DNA from: Bacilli bacterium
Lineage (GTDB): Bacteria; Bacillota_I; Bacilli_A; RF39; UBA660
Length of the DNA: 17,844 bases
Direction of reading: 5' to 3'
NCBI GenBank assembly: GCA_900766325.1
Contig: CAAFVA010000087.1
Span: 1-17,844 of the forward strand
Shown here piece after piece: positions 6,555 through 14,676 of this stretch. Positions within the stretch are counted from its first letter, which is position 1. Every line of letters starts with the position of its first letter. The position numbers were made by a program, and so were the translations under genes. The notes beneath the pieces were generated by a model. That model ran no database searches. It was not told where the DNA came from and was given only the letters and a program-made list of their open reading frames with translations.

Positions 6555-7862
6555 ATGAATTACGCATATTGGGCATCAATAGAAGATGTCAAAAAAAACT
6601 TAAAAAAGGTGGACTTAAAAAAAGAAATTAAAAAATCTGGAATTCCAATAGCTTATGATGATGAGGGTATTTATATTAATGATGGTGAGGGCCATGCGTT
6701 AGTTGTTGGTGCGGAAGGCTCAGGAAAAACGCAGCTTGTAATATTACCAGTAATTAATTTATCGATGAAAGCTGGGGAGTCAATATTAGTAAATGATGTA
6801 AAAGGAGAACTTTATAAAAATACAAGTATTAAATTACTTGAAGAGGGATATGATGTTAAAGTAATTGATTTTAATGATTTTACCAAGGGAGATTTTTGGA
6901 ACCCGTTTGATTTGGTAATAAGAATATACAAAGAAAATAAAGATTATGCAAAAGAACTTATTAACATTATTGCAAGTTACTTAATACCCGTAAGTAATCC
7001 GGATGAGTTTTGGTCAAATTCAGCTTCCAACTTATTTACTGGAGCAGCTTTGTATTTGCTTGAGAACGATAAAGAATTGTCACTAAATTCTATATTTGAT
7101 TTGATTAGTAGATTCGAAGATGAAAAAGAAATTGCTAATTTTAAAAATAAATTAAATAAAAAGGTGGCTTCATACGCTTATCTTACAAGTGTTTTAGCAT
7201 CTCCGAAGGAAACAAGATTAAGCATTATATCTGTATTAAATCAGCCTCTAACTGATTTAATATCTAATGCATCATTAAATGATACTTTATCAAAAAGTAC
7301 GTTTGATATCATGAGTTTTAACAGTTCTAAAACAGCTTTATTTATCATACCTAACAGATTTAAAAAATATACTAACTTGCAAAGTCTTCTTATAAATGAA
7401 ATATATGAAGCGATTAACTACGTAGGAGTTAAAAATAATGTTAACTTTATTCTTGATGACTTTGATGAATTAGATGAAATCAAAAACATAAGTTCAATGT
7501 TAAATTATTCAAGAGGGTTAAGAATAAGATTTATTAATTGCATAAGAAGTTACTTAAACCTTGAAAGAGTATATAAAAAACATAATATAGAGCTTTTAGA
7601 AATGTGTTTTTCTAACATAATTTATTTATATTCTAATGATTTGCATACATTAGAAAAAATAAGTAAATTATGTGGTGATAAAAAAGATGAGAAAGGTAAT
7701 ATTGAACCACTTGTAACCAAAGAAGAGTTAAGGGTTATTAATAGTATGAACGCTATTGTGATAATGGCAAGGACAATGCCTTTAAAAACTAAGATGATTC
7801 CTAATTATAAAATAAATTGGGGATATGAAGTAAAAGAAAATGAAATTCCAGAAAAAGAATAA
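6555..7862 (+). CDS. VirD4/TraG-like type IV coupling-protein ATPase, lacking membrane anchor
   Basis: This 435-residue P-loop ATPase has Walker A GAEGSGKT at residues 52-59 and a Walker B-like strand FILDDFDEL around D301-D302. The segment SILVNDVKGELY after Walker A and the stretch FWNPFDLV are typical of VirD4/TraG proteins, which pump relaxase-bound DNA or effectors into a type IV secretion channel. Unlike conjugative coupling proteins it has no N-terminal membrane helices and is about 150 residues shorter than usual. No relaxase, VirB4 or other secretion gene is in the window. It may therefore be a soluble DNA or protein translocase with another role. AAAGGAGG gives a strong start. It has its own downstream hairpin. 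Confidence 0.8.
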   Translation: MNYAYWASIEDVKKNLKKVDLKKEIKKSGIPIAYDDEGIYINDGEGHALVVGAEGSGKTQLVILPVINLSMKAGESILVNDVKGELYKNTSIKLLEEGYDVKVIDFNDFTKGDFWNPFDLVIRIYKENKDYAKELINIIASYLIPVSNPDEFWSNSASNLFTGAALYLLENDKELSLNSIFDLISRFEDEKEIANFKNKLNKKVASYAYLTSVLASPKETRLSIISVLNQPLTDLISNASLNDTLSKSTFDIMSFNSSKTALFIIPNRFKKYTNLQSLLINEIYEAINYVGVKNNVNFILDDFDELDEIKNISSMLNYSRGLRIRFINCIRSYLNLERVYKKHNIELLEMCFSNIIYLYSNDLHTLEKISKLCGDKKDEKGNIEPLVTKEELRVINSMNAIVIMARTMPLKTKMIPNYKINWGYEVKENEIPEKE

Positions 7863-7896
7863 AGTATAAAACCTTTTGTGTTTTTATCCACATAAT

Positions 7897-7930
7897 GCAT
7901 ATAGGAAGTATGAAACCTATATGCTCTTTC
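7897..7930 (+). terminator. Hairpin after the VirD4-like gene
   Basis: A perfect 9-bp stem GCATATAGG/CCTATATGC (7897-7905 with 7916-7924), a 10-nt loop and then TCTTTC. The T-tract is weak, so termination may be partial. Confidence 0.55.
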
Positions 7931-7962
7931 ATTTCAGGTTATTAGTCTGTTTTGACGTAATT

Positions 7963-7977
7963 ATTTACATTGTAAAT
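7963..7977. promoter_or_regulatory. Palindrome ahead of the histidine-phosphatase operon
   Basis: ATTTACA-T-TGTAAAT is a perfect 7+7 inverted repeat 56 nt before the first gene, with TTGACG (7952-7957) and TATACT (7985-7990) nearby. It could be an operator for a dimeric repressor; no regulator gene is adjacent to it. Confidence 0.4.
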
Positions 7978-8033
7978 TAAGATTTATACTAATAATATTA
8001 GAATTTTGATAAAATTAAATTGGAGGATTATAT

Positions 8034-8684
8034 ATGAGTACAACTATTTATATTACAAGACATTCTATTCCTATGAACATGTATCCACCGATTAAAAATG
8101 ATGATGAATTTCAAACTAAAAACGAAAAACAAATACTTTCGGTAGAAGGAGAAAAAAGGGCTGAAAAACTAAGTGAATTAGAAGAATTACAAGATGTTGA
8201 TGTTGTTATATCAAGTAACTATGTAAGAGCTATTGCAACTGCTAAATACGTAGCGGACAAAAATGATAAAGATATAATAATACAAGATGATTTTGGAGAA
8301 AGAAAATTTGGCAACATTAATTCTTATAGTGAGTTACCTAAAGATTTTTTTGAACGTCAAGCAAAAGATGAAACTTATAAGTTGCCCGGTGGTGAGTCTA
8401 GAATGGAAGTTACAGAAAGAATTTTTAATGCGTTAAATTATGTTTTAAATGAATATAAAAACAAAAAGATTTTTATCGCAACTCATGGTACCGCGTTATC
8501 CTGCCTTTTTTCTAAAATAGCAAAAGTTGTATTTACTGATTATAAGGAATATAAAATGAATTTATATTTTAATGATAAGTTAATATTTGATGACGTAAGA
8601 TTTGATGCCCCAGAATTATTTAAACTAGAGCTTGATGAGAATAATAAATTAACTGATTTAAAAAACGTAAAAATAAAATATTAA
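8034..8684 (+). CDS. Histidine phosphatase (phosphoglycerate-mutase-like) superfamily protein
   Basis: This 216-residue protein has the catalytic core of the branch: R9-H10 in ITRHSIP (the motif reads RHS in place of the common RHG), R65 in SSNYVRAIATA, and H151 in ATHGTALSC. H10 would be phosphorylated during catalysis. The superfamily covers metabolite, sugar and protein phosphatases, so the substrate cannot be named. It is first in a tight operon, 25 nt before the transglutaminase-like gene, which suggests it acts with those proteins. GGAGG lies ahead of the ATG. Confidence 0.88.
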   Translation: MSTTIYITRHSIPMNMYPPIKNDDEFQTKNEKQILSVEGEKRAEKLSELEELQDVDVVISSNYVRAIATAKYVADKNDKDIIIQDDFGERKFGNINSYSELPKDFFERQAKDETYKLPGGESRMEVTERIFNALNYVLNEYKNKKIFIATHGTALSCLFSKIAKVVFTDYKEYKMNLYFNDKLIFDDVRFDAPELFKLELDENNKLTDLKNVKIKY

Positions 8685-8709
8685 AATAAAGAATAAGGAT
8701 AGTGGTAAT

Positions 8710-10452
8710 ATGGAACAAAAGGAAAGAATAAAAGATCAACTTGAAAAATATCCTAGTTTAAAAAAAATTACTGAATATACTTTATTCGTTGACCAAGATG
8801 AACTGAGCAATATAAAAAATAGTGACGAAGTTTATATCGAAACACTAATGTGCGATGTAAGTGTAGAATTTTTAAAAAAGGTATTACAGGATGACGTTTA
8901 TTTTTCTTACGTAAAAAAATATTTTAAAGGTGATATAAATAATTTTAGAATAGCTTCGATATTTAATGGTGATACAGCTGGGAGTATACGCTATACAAAA
9001 AGTCAAATATTAAAAGGACTTGAACTTTTAGTAGAATCGGGAGATTTGCATTTAACTGATTCTCAAAAAAATAAATATCAAGAATTAAAAGACATTATAT
9101 CTTTCGAATCATTTGTTAGTAGTGTTAAAGGCAAAAATTATGATATTGATATCGAAGGAAAACGTTATTCGATTTCAATACGAAGCATGATTAATTTATT
9201 GTTAATGACTGAAGATAAATTTGATAGATTATGTGCTGATAATTCTATTAAATACATTGATGGTATTTTAAAAGAACATTTTATTTATGCTACACTTATG
9301 TATTTTAGAAAAAGTGGAGTTTTAAATGACTTTCTTTTACCTGATAATATTTATTACAGATATAACGACGTTTATTCCTTACAAAAGATTGATTTGCAAG
9401 CTATAAATAAATATTTAGAAACCACGGATAAGATGCATGATAAAATTAGGTTAAGTGAAGAGTTACGAACAAAGATATTAGAGGGAATGCCAGATAATTA
9501 TAGTAAGTTAGAAAAAGCAATATACATTTATATAAAGATGTGCAAGATACTAACGTATGATGATGAATACTATGCCGTTAATCAGAAGGGAGTTGCAACT
9601 GAAAAACATAAGGATATTAATTATGTTTCTAACATAACACCTTTGAATAATAAAGTCGTTTGCTTTGAATTTAACTTGATATATTCTAAACTTTTAAGTG
9701 AACTAGGAATTAATTTCAGTTCTAATTATAAAGGTATGATGGGCGAGGCTTATGGAGAAAGTCATGCTAATTTAACGTTTAGGTGTGATAAGTTTTTGGT
9801 TAGGGCCGACTCTGTAACATCAATTCTAAAAGGTGATATTATGCAAGCTAAACTAAATCAGCCATTAAAAGGATTAAATTGTGCTAATCATAATACTAAT
9901 ACCTATAGAGAATTTAACGAATTGGTTTCTAAGGTGTATGAACTTGTTGCAACTCAGGAAAAGAAAGATAATAAGGATATCTTAGTTGAACACGTGCAAA
10001 CTTTTGATGAAATAATGAAAGAGTACGAAAATACTACCGATAATATAAAAAAAGTAGACTTAAACGAAAAATTATCAATATTAATAGATAAAGTTAATTT
10101 TACTAAGATGGTTGGAATAGATTCTTTATCCTATGTTTTACAATTGAAAGATGTATTATTTGATGCTACCGAAAAAACTCAAAATATAGCTATTACAATC
10201 ATCAGAAATAATGAACCATTTGATAAAGATAGTGTTGCTATGGCAAGTGCGATTTTTACAATAAATTTAAGTGATTATAGTAAACAGGAAGATGACAATA
10301 TATATTATTATTTTAACCCTAACCATGAGTTAATGCTCATTACAAAAGAAGAGTTACAAGCCAAATTTAATGATGGGACGTTTGAATATGTTGATATAAA
10401 AAACGATCCAAAAATACCTGGCATTAGCGAAAGAAAAGGGGCGGTAAAATGA
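8710..10452 (+). CDS. Large protein with transglutaminase-like Cys-His-Asp core
   Basis: This 580-residue protein has no signal peptide or membrane helix. Residues about 265-390 look like a transglutaminase/papain-like core: a helix IYIYIKMCKILTYDDEYY, then the candidate nucleophile C318 in VVCFEF, H352 in ESHANLTFR and D367 in VRADSV. The Cys-His gap of 34 and His-Asp gap of 15 suit the family. Such domains crosslink, deamidate or cleave proteins. The N-terminal about 260 residues and C-terminal about 190 residues are mostly helical or mixed and not recognised. It overlaps the next gene by ATGA. The lack of a signal peptide argues for a cytoplasmic target or non-classical export. Triad call is by motif only. 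Confidence 0.65.
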   Translation: MEQKERIKDQLEKYPSLKKITEYTLFVDQDELSNIKNSDEVYIETLMCDVSVEFLKKVLQDDVYFSYVKKYFKGDINNFRIASIFNGDTAGSIRYTKSQILKGLELLVESGDLHLTDSQKNKYQELKDIISFESFVSSVKGKNYDIDIEGKRYSISIRSMINLLLMTEDKFDRLCADNSIKYIDGILKEHFIYATLMYFRKSGVLNDFLLPDNIYYRYNDVYSLQKIDLQAINKYLETTDKMHDKIRLSEELRTKILEGMPDNYSKLEKAIYIYIKMCKILTYDDEYYAVNQKGVATEKHKDINYVSNITPLNNKVVCFEFNLIYSKLLSELGINFSSNYKGMMGEAYGESHANLTFRCDKFLVRADSVTSILKGDIMQAKLNQPLKGLNCANHNTNTYREFNELVSKVYELVATQEKKDNKDILVEHVQTFDEIMKEYENTTDNIKKVDLNEKLSILIDKVNFTKMVGIDSLSYVLQLKDVLFDATEKTQNIAITIIRNNEPFDKDSVAMASAIFTINLSDYSKQEDDNIYYYFNPNHELMLITKEELQAKFNDGTFEYVDIKNDPKIPGISERKGAVK

Positions 10453-10658
10453 TTGAAAAATTAAGGGATATAAATGAAAAGTTAATTAGCTTAAATAAAA
10501 ATAATGAAAAAGAATTAAAAAAGCAAATTTTAATAAAGAAAATACTAAAAGAAAATGATTGTTTTTTAAAAATGAGTATAGAAAACGCTTATTCCATTTT
10601 ACGTGATTTGAAAATTTCAGAAGAAAACTTAAAGAAAGTTTATATGGAATTAGTATAG
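10449..10658 (+). CDS. Small helical protein of unknown function (69 aa)
   Basis: This charged, Lys/Glu-rich protein appears to be two or three helices, ending in a segment that reads like a small helical domain (AYSILRDLKISEENLKKVYMELV at about 46-68, shown by its LRDL and KKVY elements). Its ATG overlaps the stop of the transglutaminase-like gene (ATGA), so the two are translationally coupled and their products probably made in fixed ratio. It could be an adaptor or inhibitor of its neighbour. I do not recognise it. Confidence 0.75.
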   Translation: MIEKLRDINEKLISLNKNNEKELKKQILIKKILKENDCFLKMSIENAYSILRDLKISEENLKKVYMELV

Positions 10659-10673
10659 ATGTGGAGAAAATGT

Positions 10674-11885
10674 ATGAAATATTTAAAAGTGATGTTTGAC
10701 GATACTAGTGGTGCAGACAAAGATTTAAAATATAAATTAAATGAGGTTAATGTTGCAAAAAAATGGGATCCTAAGGCGAATAATCCAGAGGATATGGGCG
10801 GGTTTAACTTTAGTGTGGAAGATAAAATATTAAGATGGCTAGTTAGAGGGGATACTTTATATGATGTTACCATTCCAAAAGATGCTAATATTATTGATGT
10901 AGAAAGTGAATCTGCACCTGGCGGAGTGTTTAGATCAAACAAAATAATGTTATCGAACCCAAGAAAAGTAACCGATGATATAGCGATGGATTTATACTTA
11001 AAATCAGATTTACCAGAAAAGTCATATTATAAAGCTTTGGTAGGGTGTGCCGTTAGAGGATATAAAAATACTTGTTTTAAAATTATAAAAGACAAAATAA
11101 ATAAAAATAACATTGATATTGTTTTAAGCGAGGCAAAGGACTTTATCGAGCCTTATAAAAAAGATGATAATTCTAAAAATAAAACCGAAGCATTAGATGA
11201 GATCCTTGAGTGTTTAAATGAAATAAAAAGTGATTTACTAATTAGTATGTTTGTTGATAAGGAAACTTATTTTAAGAAGATAAGCGATGATAAGGTTATT
11301 AATATAACAGGTGAATCAGGAAGTGGTAAGTCTACTTATACAAATAAATATTTAAATGATGATAATTATATTGTAATAGATACTGATTTAGTATTTAATG
11401 ATGATTTAGTAAATAATAAATACTTAAATGAAGTAAGAAGTTTGTTTAAAGACAAAGAAAAAGATGTTTTGATAAACGATTTTGATTACTTTTATAAAAC
11501 CATTACGGATTATTTTAATGATAGTAACCAAACATTAGTAATTGACTCTGCACAATATCGAAACATTAAAGATTATTCAGTATTAAAAGGAACTATGATA
11601 ATCCTTAGGACAAGCGCTAATACATGTTATGAAAGATGCATTAATAGATGGAAAAATAATCATAAGAATTATGGTAATGAAGAGCTTACTAAGTTTATGA
11701 AAAAGAAGAAGGGTATATATTCTTGGTATAAATGCTTAAACAGCTTTATAGAAAAAGTAGATAAAACGAAGGAATATGGGGCTTTACCTAACAAAGAGAC
11801 TTTTAATGCTATAAATAGTGCCTATAAAGGTGATGAAAAAGTTTTTAATTCAGTCAATGATTTATTTAATGAACTTAATAAGTAA
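10674..11885 (+). CDS. Unknown N-terminal domain fused to zeta-toxin-like P-loop kinase
   Basis: This 403-residue protein has two parts. Residues 1 to about 170 form a conserved-looking domain with GGFNFSVEDKILRWL, RGDTLYDVTIP and PGGVFRSNKIMLSNPR, which I cannot name. Residues about 205-370 form a small-molecule-kinase-like P-loop domain: Walker A GESGSGKST at 213-221, an acidic strand end YIVIDTDLVF, a second core strand LVIDSAQ, and a lid-like arginine segment RTSANTCYERCINR. That order resembles zeta toxins and adenylate-kinase-like enzymes. I chose the ATG at 10674, seven bases after TGGAG; the ATG at 10659 directly after the previous stop overlaps that site region. Last gene of the operon. 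Substrate unknown. Confidence 0.7.
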   Translation: MKYLKVMFDDTSGADKDLKYKLNEVNVAKKWDPKANNPEDMGGFNFSVEDKILRWLVRGDTLYDVTIPKDANIIDVESESAPGGVFRSNKIMLSNPRKVTDDIAMDLYLKSDLPEKSYYKALVGCAVRGYKNTCFKIIKDKINKNNIDIVLSEAKDFIEPYKKDDNSKNKTEALDEILECLNEIKSDLLISMFVDKETYFKKISDDKVINITGESGSGKSTYTNKYLNDDNYIVIDTDLVFNDDLVNNKYLNEVRSLFKDKEKDVLINDFDYFYKTITDYFNDSNQTLVIDSAQYRNIKDYSVLKGTMIILRTSANTCYERCINRWKNNHKNYGNEELTKFMKKKKGIYSWYKCLNSFIEKVDKTKEYGALPNKETFNAINSAYKGDEKVFNSVNDLFNELNK

Positions 11886-11896
11886 GTTCTTTTTTT
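11871..11896 (+). terminator. Terminator of the phosphatase-kinase operon
   Basis: A 7-bp stem GAACTTA/TAAGTTC (11871-11877 with 11883-11889), a 5-nt loop and T7. The stop codon (11883-11885) is the start of the right arm. Confidence 0.8.
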
Positions 11897-11906
11897 ATTA
11901 AATAAA

Positions 11907-11933
11907 TTAGCACTCGCACTTGACAAGTGCTAA
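11907..11933. promoter_or_regulatory. CIRCE operator (HrcA-binding site)
   Basis: TTAGCACTC, 9 nt, AAGTGCTAA matches the CIRCE consensus TTAGCACTC-N9-GAGTGCTAA at all but one position. It overlaps the -35 box of the clpB promoter, so HrcA would block polymerase until heat stress. The hrcA gene is not in the window. Confidence 0.93.
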
Positions 11934-11948
11934 TTTTTGCTATATAAT
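11920..11948 (+). promoter_or_regulatory. Consensus sigma-A promoter of clpB
   Basis: TTGACA (11920-11925), a 17-nt spacer and TATAAT (11943-11948): a perfect match to the vegetative consensus, embedded in the CIRCE operator. Confidence 0.92.
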
Positions 11949-12000
11949 GTATCTAGTAGCATGAAATATTGCATAATTATATTTATAAGGGGTGATATTT

Positions 12001-14106
12001 ATGTTTAATATGAATGGAGAACAAGAAGAAAACGTTTTGGAAAAATATGGTAGAGATATTACTCAGTACGTTAAAGATGGAAAGGTGGACCCGGTAATCG
12101 GTAGGGATGAAGAAATTCGTTCTATTACGCGTATTTTATCACGTAAGACGAAGAACAATCCGGTTTTGATTGGTGAACCTGGTGTTGGTAAAACAGCCAT
12201 TATAGAAGGCTTAGCACAGCGCATCGTAAAAGGTGACGTACCAAGTTCTTTAAAGAATAAAACGATATGGGAGCTTGATATGGCTGCTTTAATCGCTGGT
12301 GCTAAGTATCGTGGTGAGTTTGAGGAAAGATTAAAAAACGTTCTTAACGAGGTTAAAAAGTCAGAAGGCAACATCATTATGTTTATCGATGAGATTCACA
12401 TGATTGTTGGTGCTGGTAAGTTAGAAGGCGCAATGGACGCTGGTAACATGTTAAAACCAATGCTTGCAAGGGGTGAGATACACTGTATTGGTGCTACTAC
12501 CTTAAACGAGTACCGTAAATATATTGAAGATGATGGTGCCTTAGAAAGACGTTTCCAAAAAGTAATGGTAAAAGAACCATCTGTATCTGATACAATAACC
12601 ATCTTAAGAGGTTTAAAATCAAGATTTGAAGTTCATCATGGTGTATCAATATCTGATGGTGCTTTAGTTGCAGCAGCAACTTTATCAAACAGGTACATAA
12701 CCGATCGTTTCCTACCTGATAAAGCAATTGATTTAATTGATGAGGCTTGTGCTACAATCCGTGTACAAATGGATAGTGTACCTGAAAACCTAGATAGCTT
12801 AACCCGTAGGATAATGAAACTACAAATTGAAAGGGAAGCTATTAAAAAGGATAAGGATGACATTAGTAAACAAAGGGTAAAAGAGTTAGACGCCCACATC
12901 AAAGAAATGAAGGAAGAAGAGTCTAAACTAAGAAGTGATTGGGAAAAAGAAAAACGTGTTCAAGCTGATATTAAAAAGACTAAAAAAGATTTGGAAGATG
13001 CAAGGTTTAAACTTGAAATGGCAGAAAACAACTATGATTTAGAGTCTGCGGCAAGATTAAGACATGGTGTTATTCCAGAACTTGAAAAAAAGCTTGATAA
13101 TTTGAAAAGCTCAAGTGAAAACAAGATCTTATCAGACAGAGTAACCGAAGAGTCTATTGCAACGGTTATTTCAAGATGGACGAACATTCCTATCTCAAAA
13201 CTTTCTCAAGGTGAAAAAGAAAAGGTTTTACACCTTGAAGAAAACATGAAAAAAAGAGTTAAGGGTCAGAATGAGGCTTTAAAATTAGTTAGTGAAGCCA
13301 TAATAAGGTCTAGATCCGGTATTAAAGATGAAAATAGACCAATTGGTTCGTTTATCTTCTTAGGACCAACTGGTGTTGGTAAAACCGAGGTCGCAAGAAC
13401 GCTTGCTTATGAACTATTTGACGATGAAAAGCACATGGTTAGAATCGACATGAGTGAGTACATGGAATCTCATTCTGTTGCAAGGTTAATTGGAGCGCCT
13501 CCAGGATACGTTGGATATGATGAAGGTGGACAATTAACTGAGGCAGTAAGAAGAAATCCATATAGTATAGTTTTATTCGACGAGATAGAAAAAGCTCACA
13601 AAGACGTTTTAAACATCCTTCTTCAAATACTAGATGACGGAAGAATAACGGATGGTCACGGACGTACGGTTGATTTTAAAAACACCATAATAATCATGAC
13701 TTCTAACGTTGGAAGTGAGTACGTACTTGATGGAAAAGTAGACGAAGACGTTATAAACCAAGAGTTAAAAAATTACTTTAGACCAGAATTCTTAAACCGT
13801 ATTGATGAAATAATTATTTTTAATTCTTTATCCAAGGAGGTTATTTACGAGATATTAGATAAGTTGGTAGACGATTTAAATAAGAAGTTAAAACATCAAA
13901 GAATAAATGTTAAACTAAGTGATCGTGCAAAAGATTGGATCGTAGATCATGGCTATGATCATAATTATGGCGCAAGACCACTTAAAAGATTCTTATCTAA
14001 GAACTTAGAGACTTTACTTGCTAAAAAGCTAATTGATGGAAGTGTTACAAGTGGAGATGACTTAACCGTTGATGTTAAAGATGATAATTTAATTATTACT
14101 AAATAA
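12001..14106 (+). CDS. clpB: ClpB-type disaggregase lacking the N-terminal domain
   Basis: This 701-residue AAA+ chaperone has two ATPase rings: Walker A GEPGVGKT at 58-65 with Walker B D130-E131, and Walker A GPTGVGKT at 455-462 with Walker B D527-E528. Between them, about 268-375, lies a long coiled-coil middle domain of ClpB type, far longer than in ClpC. The ClpP-binding (V/I/L)GF loop is absent, so this is a disaggregase that works with DnaK rather than a protease subunit. The Clp N domain (about 145 residues) is missing, as in some mycoplasma ClpB proteins and in the internal-start form of E. coli. The start follows AGGGGTGAT; the in-frame GTG at 11992 is part of that site. Controlled by CIRCE and a consensus promoter. 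Frequent CGT/CGC arginine codons fit high expression. Confidence 0.95.
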   Translation: MFNMNGEQEENVLEKYGRDITQYVKDGKVDPVIGRDEEIRSITRILSRKTKNNPVLIGEPGVGKTAIIEGLAQRIVKGDVPSSLKNKTIWELDMAALIAGAKYRGEFEERLKNVLNEVKKSEGNIIMFIDEIHMIVGAGKLEGAMDAGNMLKPMLARGEIHCIGATTLNEYRKYIEDDGALERRFQKVMVKEPSVSDTITILRGLKSRFEVHHGVSISDGALVAAATLSNRYITDRFLPDKAIDLIDEACATIRVQMDSVPENLDSLTRRIMKLQIEREAIKKDKDDISKQRVKELDAHIKEMKEEESKLRSDWEKEKRVQADIKKTKKDLEDARFKLEMAENNYDLESAARLRHGVIPELEKKLDNLKSSSENKILSDRVTEESIATVISRWTNIPISKLSQGEKEKVLHLEENMKKRVKGQNEALKLVSEAIIRSRSGIKDENRPIGSFIFLGPTGVGKTEVARTLAYELFDDEKHMVRIDMSEYMESHSVARLIGAPPGYVGYDEGGQLTEAVRRNPYSIVLFDEIEKAHKDVLNILLQILDDGRITDGHGRTVDFKNTIIIMTSNVGSEYVLDGKVDEDVINQELKNYFRPEFLNRIDEIIIFNSLSKEVIYEILDKLVDDLNKKLKHQRINVKLSDRAKDWIVDHGYDHNYGARPLKRFLSKNLETLLAKKLIDGSVTSGDDLTVDVKDDNLIITK

Positions 14107-14134
14107 GATTTTTGAAAAAAATCTTATTTTTTTT
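14102..14134 (+). terminator. Terminator of clpB
   Basis: A 12-bp stem (14102-14113 with 14117-14128), a 3-nt loop and a T8 run. The stop codon (14104-14106) lies inside the stem. Confidence 0.92.
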
Positions 14135-14215
14135 GTATATTTATTTAAAACTTACATCATAAAAATAATGAAGTTAGTAAAGTATTATGTAAACATGTAG
14201 CAAAAAATGTTTAAA

Positions 14216-14243
14216 TTGTCGTTTTTTGTGGTAAGATTATATT
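14216..14243 (+). promoter_or_regulatory. Promoter of the AT-hook-like membrane protein gene
   Basis: TTGTCG (14216-14221), 16-nt spacer, TATATT (14238-14243), 27 nt before the start codon. Confidence 0.55.
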
Positions 14244-14270
14244 AGATTAGAAGAGTAAGGAGTTGATATA

Positions 14271-14600
14271 ATGGCTAAAAAAGAAGAATCTAAAGTAGGA
14301 AGACCAAAGTTAGCAAGTCCAGAACTTATAAAAGATTCATGGTGTAGAATAGCTGCGTGTTTATCTGTTGTTTTAGTAATGGTGATATGTGGTGTAGGTG
14401 TTCTAACAGCTAGAACTCCTTTACAAGTATTAACTTTTCAAAATCCTAATAAGATTCAAGGAAGCGTAGCTAAGATTAATGATGCTAATACCGAAGTTAT
14501 AAAAGCTAAAAAAGTAACTAAGAAGATTATTAAACCAAATGGTGAAGTTACTTATGTTATACCTGCAAACGAGGTTAACGTTATTAAAGTTAGCGAATAA
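14271..14600 (+). CDS. Small membrane protein with AT-hook-like N-terminus
   Basis: This 109-residue protein begins with a basic segment holding KVGRPKLA (residues 8-15), whose GRP core resembles an AT-hook that binds the minor groove of AT-rich DNA. A single membrane helix follows (about 29-47, IAACLSVVLVMVICGVGVL), then about 60 residues with KxxKKIIKPNGEV. With the positive N-terminus inside, the tail would be outside. I do not recognise the family. Tethering of the chromosome to the membrane is a speculation. Its own promoter and terminator make it a single-gene unit. TAAGGAG gives a strong start. Confidence 0.75.
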   Translation: MAKKEESKVGRPKLASPELIKDSWCRIAACLSVVLVMVICGVGVLTARTPLQVLTFQNPNKIQGSVAKINDANTEVIKAKKVTKKIIKPNGEVTYVIPANEVNVIKVSE

Positions 14601-14604
14601 GTCT

Positions 14605-14632
14605 AAGCAAAGAATACATCTTTGCTTTTTTT
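14605..14632 (+). terminator. Terminator after the small membrane protein gene
   Basis: A 9-bp stem AAGCAAAGA/TCTTTGCTT (14605-14613 with 14619-14627), 5-nt loop and T-run. Confidence 0.9.
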
Positions 14633-14649
14633 AATATCGGTGTTATACT
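14622..14649 (+). promoter_or_regulatory. Promoter of rsmI, overlapping the preceding terminator
   Basis: TTGCTT (14622-14627), 16-nt spacer and TATACT (14644-14649) preceded by TGT. The -35 box lies in the right arm of the terminator. Confidence 0.55.
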
Positions 14650-14676
14650 TATTTTATTAACAAAGAGGGTGATTTT

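Noticed and set aside
10640..10942. 100-codon minus-strand frame at the start of the kinase fusion gene
   Set aside because: It has no ribosome site and lies antisense to an operon gene with good coding signals.
12063..12902. Several minus-strand open frames within clpB
   Set aside because: They are shadows of a strongly coding, conserved gene.
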